Assembly: GCF_000196655.1 (NCBI RefSeq)
Contig: NC_014253.1
Coordinates: forward strand, 2,001,423 to 2,065,422
From: Methanohalobium evestigatum Z-7303
Lineage (GTDB): Archaea > Halobacteriota > Methanosarcinia > Methanosarcinales > Methanosarcinaceae
Direction of reading: 5' to 3'
Length of the DNA stretch: 64,000 nt
Made by a program: the position numbers and the translations under genes. The notes beneath the pieces are model-generated. The model saw only the letters and a list, made by a program, of their open reading frames with translations, did not search any database and was not told the origin of the DNA. This document shows, in pieces, positions 61,443-64,000 of this stretch. Numbering within the stretch: the stretch's first letter is position 1; every line of letters starts with the position of its first letter.

Positions 61443-62906
61443 ATGAAAGGTGAAGATATTAAAGATAATAAAGTTTACCAGATACTTGAAAAAATCGATG
61501 ACAATACATGGGATGTACCGGTTACCTATAAATCAACAATGAACGTGCCAGGACGTATTTTTGTCTCCATTGAATTGATGAAAGATTTAGAGAAAGAAAC
61601 ACTTGACCAAATGGCAAATGTTGCATCTCTGCCGGGTATTCAGAAATATTCAATGGCAATGCCTGATGCTCATCTGGGTTATGGATTCCCCATCGGTGGA
61701 GTCGCTGCTTTTGACAAAGATGAAGGAGTTATTAGCCCCGGAGGGGTTGGTTTTGATATTAACTGCGGTGTAAGACTTCTTCGCACCAATTTGAAGATAG
61801 AGGATATCCGACCTCATATGAACCGACTTGTCAACAATCTTTTCAATAAAATCCCCTCAGGTCTGGGTTCAAAGAGTGGTTTAAAAGTATCAGATGCTGA
61901 ATTGGATGATGTATTTAGACATGGGGCTCAATGGGCGGTTGATAATGGATATGGAGTAAAAGCCGATGTTGAACATTGTGAAGGTAATGGTCTGATTAAA
62001 GGAGCTGACCCTTCACAGGTAAGCAAAGAAGCTCGCAAACGTGGAAGACCCCAACTTGGAACTCTGGGAAGTGGAAACCATTTTCTTGAAGTTCAATATG
62101 TAGACAAAATTTATGATGATGTCATAGCCTCTGATTTTGGTCTTGAAGAAGGACAGGTAACAGTTTCAATACACTGCGGATCAAGAGGTGCAGGTCATCA
62201 GATATGTTCAGACCATCTTCGGGAACTAACACAGGCTGTCAAAAAATATGGCATTCAATTACCGGACAAACAACTGGCATGTGCTCCTGCAAATTCAAGA
62301 GAGGCACAGAATTATTTCAAAGCAATGGCATGTGCTGCCAATTATGCATGGGCGAACAGACAGGTAATCAATCACTGGACAAGGGAAGTTTTTGAAAACA
62401 TATTCGGCAAAGATATTGATATGAACCTTGTCTATGATGTGGCACATAACGTAGCCAAACTCGAAGAACACACAATCAATGGAGAAAAGAAACAGGTTTA
62501 TGTACACCGTAAAGGAGCTACAAGAGCATTTCCACCAGAACATCCCGAACTATCAGATGACTACCAACAATCCGGTCAGCCAGTATTGATACCGGGTAGT
62601 ATGGGTACTCACTCGTTTGTACTCCATGGGACTAAGGATTCAATGGATATATCTTTTGGAAGTGCATGCCACGGTTCAGGACGTCTTATGAGCCGAAAAC
62701 ATGCCAAAAAAGAGTTATCAGGTGAAGAGATTCAAAAAGAACTTGCATCAAAAGGCATAACAGTTAAAGTGGCAAACCCAAGAATGATTTCTGAAGAAGC
62801 TCCTGAAGCATACAAATCCAGCAGTGAAGTAGTGGATGTTGTTCATGATGTAGGCATAGCCAGAAAAGTAGCAAGACTAAGTCCTGTTGGAGTGATAAAA
62901 GGTTAA
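61443..62906 (+). CDS. rtcB: RNA-splicing ligase RtcB
   Basis: RtcB joins RNA 2',3'-cyclic phosphate to 5'-OH ends using GTP and Mn2+, as in archaeal tRNA splicing. The 487-residue protein has 'PDAHLGYGFPIGGVAAFD', 'GGVGFDINCGVRLLRTN' (metal Cys), 'TLGSGNHFLEVQ', 'SIHCGSRGAGHQ', 'YDVAHNVAKLEEH' and 'FGSACHGSGRLMSR' (guanylation His nearby). GGGGAGG precedes the ATG. No intein or intron interrupts it. Confidence 0.96.
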   Translation: MKGEDIKDNKVYQILEKIDDNTWDVPVTYKSTMNVPGRIFVSIELMKDLEKETLDQMANVASLPGIQKYSMAMPDAHLGYGFPIGGVAAFDKDEGVISPGGVGFDINCGVRLLRTNLKIEDIRPHMNRLVNNLFNKIPSGLGSKSGLKVSDAELDDVFRHGAQWAVDNGYGVKADVEHCEGNGLIKGADPSQVSKEARKRGRPQLGTLGSGNHFLEVQYVDKIYDDVIASDFGLEEGQVTVSIHCGSRGAGHQICSDHLRELTQAVKKYGIQLPDKQLACAPANSREAQNYFKAMACAANYAWANRQVINHWTREVFENIFGKDIDMNLVYDVAHNVAKLEEHTINGEKKQVYVHRKGATRAFPPEHPELSDDYQQSGQPVLIPGSMGTHSFVLHGTKDSMDISFGSACHGSGRLMSRKHAKKELSGEEIQKELASKGITVKVANPRMISEEAPEAYKSSSEVVDVVHDVGIARKVARLSPVGVIKG

Positions 62907-62922
62907 GTGAAAAAGTAGGATA

Positions 62923-63003
62923 GAGGAAACGGTTTTTTGTTTTAAGAGGGGATGAATGGTTTGCTTGGTAACAGTGATATATGCAAGCAATTACCGTTTC
63001 CTC
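62923..63003 (+). other. Nested stem structure downstream of rtcB
   Basis: GAGGAAACGGT (62923-62933) pairs with ACCGTTTCCTC (62993-63003) over 11 perfect bp; inside it TTGCTTG (62961-62967) pairs with CAAGCAA (62984-62990) over 7 bp. The left strand of the internal loop contains a T-run directly after the outer arm. It could be a 3' UTR structure, processing site or separate small RNA; a simple terminator would not need the inner stem. Confidence 0.45.
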
Positions 63004-63141
63004 AACATAAGATAAGTTTATTATTATATTTAAAGTTGTTTGATACTTTAGTAATTAATTTATTTAGTATGACCGCTAAACTTATAGTATCCATGAATTG
63101 TTTCAAAAATTATGAACAAAAAATTATCAACGGTTAGGATT

Positions 63142-63576
63142 ATGGCAGATTATCAGTTCTGTAAAGGCTGTGGAGAAAAACTGTTTCCTGAAGATGTCTC
63201 TTTTTTATTGTCCAGAACCGGACGTATTAGACAAATTCTGTACAACAACGAAAGGATAGCAACTGTTAGAGCCAGCGATGGTGTGCTGACGTTGAGTATC
63301 AAAGGAGCAGATACAGTTCATAAATACCTATCAAAACCCAATCAACGAGTAACAATGTGTGAAGAAGCGGTTCCTTTTGTTTCTGCTGGAAAAACGGCTT
63401 TTTCAAAACACGTTATAGATATCGACCCCGAACTCCGTGCAGGTGAAGAAGTACTTGTTGTGGATGAATCCGATAATCTCCTGGCTACTGGACAGCTTAT
63501 ATTGTCACCCGAAGAAATCCATTCGATAGAAAGAGGAAGTGCAGTTGATATAAGGACAGGTGTTCAACAACAATAA
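63142..63576 (+). CDS. PUA-domain protein with N-terminal zinc-binding Cys pair
   Basis: About 144 residues. N-terminal 'FCKGCGEKLFPED' offers a CxxC pair (with other Cys possible partners); the C-terminal 80 residues ('RVTMCEEAVPFVSAGKTAFSKHVIDIDPELRAGEEVLVVDES' region and 'LLATGQLILSPEEI') have the PUA pattern of RNA-modifying enzymes such as archaeosine transglycosylase. Probable RNA-binding protein. The ATG at 63142 (MADYQFCKGCG) is preferred over 63112. It is the next gene after rtcB on the same strand but separated by about 235 nt. Confidence 0.75.
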   Translation: MADYQFCKGCGEKLFPEDVSFLLSRTGRIRQILYNNERIATVRASDGVLTLSIKGADTVHKYLSKPNQRVTMCEEAVPFVSAGKTAFSKHVIDIDPELRAGEEVLVVDESDNLLATGQLILSPEEIHSIERGSAVDIRTGVQQQ

Positions 63577-63727
63577 ATAATATTAATAAACCTATATATA
63601 TTATCCAATATTATATTACCCTTTGTAGAAATGTACAACCATGATTTAATTCTAAAAACGCTAAAACGGATTTCCAGGTGTCCGAGTTCTGGAGAGTGAG
63701 ACTATCACCGATACAAAAGAAGATTTT

Positions 63728-64000
63728 TTGAAAAACTTAGTAATTCCTGATAATACAAAAATGGAAGAACATAACATAGTTGTAGATGGTGGAGTCATTG
63801 TTGGGAGCCATTCCAATATCAATTATGGAATCATAGCAAATTCTGCAATACTGGGTGAGAGTGTACAGGTATCAGGTGATTTGACCACTACATCAGAAGT
63901 CAGAATCGATACATTATCAAAAATTGGCGGAAGCGTTAAAACTGACTCTAATGCCTATATTGGCGAACTTGTTTCCATAAATGGTAAACTGATAGTCAAT
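63728..64000 (+). CDS. Bactofilin/polymer-forming-like protein, partial at the window edge
   Basis: An open frame from about 63665 continues past the window. From the TTG at 63728 it reads LKNLVIPDNTKMEEHNIVVD, then repeating beta-strand units ('GGVIVGSHSNINYGIIANSA', 'LGESVQVSGDLTTTSEV', 'IGGSVKTDSNAYIGELV') as in the bactofilin-like protein at 17752. The start is uncertain: no ATG occurs before 63762 and the preceding GGAGAG is badly placed for either codon. The C-terminus is cut off. Confidence 0.65.
   Translation, partial: MKNLVIPDNTKMEEHNIVVDGGVIVGSHSNINYGIIANSAILGESVQVSGDLTTTSEVRIDTLSKIGGSVKTDSNAYIGELVSINGKLIVN

Noticed and set aside
62952-63137. 61-residue frame downstream of rtcB
   Set aside because: Overlaps the nested stem and the start of the PUA gene; ribosome-binding spacing is poor and composition is not protein-like.
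1-64000. CRISPR arrays or cas genes
   Set aside because: No regularly spaced repeats of CRISPR size were seen; the 57.7-57.9 kb repeats have only two copies with unequal structure.

Overview
The window comes from a methanogenic archaeon of the order Methanosarcinales. The complete mtrEDCBAFGH operon (Na+-translocating methyl-H4MPT/H4SPT:coenzyme M methyltransferase), cofE (coenzyme F420), archaeal S-layer duplication domains (DUF1608), a DUF1699 protein, the archaeal phosphomevalonate dehydratase/UbiD module, a group II chaperonin, Orc1/Cdc6, SRP19, RtcB with archease, and archaeal TATA/Shine-Dalgarno signals all agree. Low G+C and acidic proteins suggest a halophilic methylotroph such as Methanohalobium or a close relative. 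The genus is inference.

Layout. 0-5 kb: SufC and a SufB/D scaffold (Fe-S assembly), a DUF2769 protein, a hydantoinase/oxoprolinase-like ATPase, and two unlisted 55-residue ORFs separated by a long imperfect inverted repeat. 5-9.6 kb: tryptophan operon trpD-trpF-trpE-trpG plus an AK6-like kinase, with TGTACA-type boxes near the promoter. 9.7-15 kb: ferredoxin, thiL, and a 1080-residue S-layer-type protein with recently duplicated domains, converging on an HTH regulator. 15-18 kb: a nitrate/sulfonate/taurine-type ABC transporter divergent from that regulator. 18-20 kb: bactofilin-like protein, SRP19, a small conserved protein and a sugar isomerase-like TIM barrel. 20-25 kb: the mtr operon with a long leader and a clear terminator. 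25-33.5 kb: purM, aspartate kinase, a second S-layer-domain protein, phosphoglycerate mutase, three tandem Hsp20 genes and cofE. 33.5-40.7 kb: dCMP deaminase-like protein, secFD, an atypical RFC small subunit, Elp3, a winged-helix protein and a lone MinD/ParA ATPase. 40.7-50 kb: ECF-S-like membrane protein, DUF1699, YjbQ, a PD-(D/E)XK nuclease with a RecJ/GAN-like DHH nuclease, an FdhD homologue without its usual cysteines, Orc1/Cdc6, thermosome and a small basic protein. 50-55 kb: MFS transporter, an S2P-like protease, and the archaeal mevalonate module (AcnX large and small subunits plus UbiD). 55-64 kb: phosphoesterase, a membrane-anchored extracytoplasmic protein, rubrerythrin, a gene-poor hairpin-rich tract that may encode a non-coding RNA, a decayed IS605-type tnpB, a 106-bp element with 13-bp terminal inverted repeats, tRNA-Thr(UGU), an aldolase, a CDP-alcohol phosphotransferase, archease-rtcB, a PUA protein and the start of a second bactofilin-like gene.

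Most of the window is core metabolism and information processing. The accessory, least explained part is about 57.5-59.5 kb. The best candidates for something undescribed are the repeat/hairpin tract at 57.65-57.95 kb, the nested stem after rtcB (62923-63003), the inverted repeat at 4788-4885, and two genes whose real starts seem to lack a canonical codon (AcnX small subunit and the membrane protein at 55910). All calls come from reading the sequence; no database search was run.
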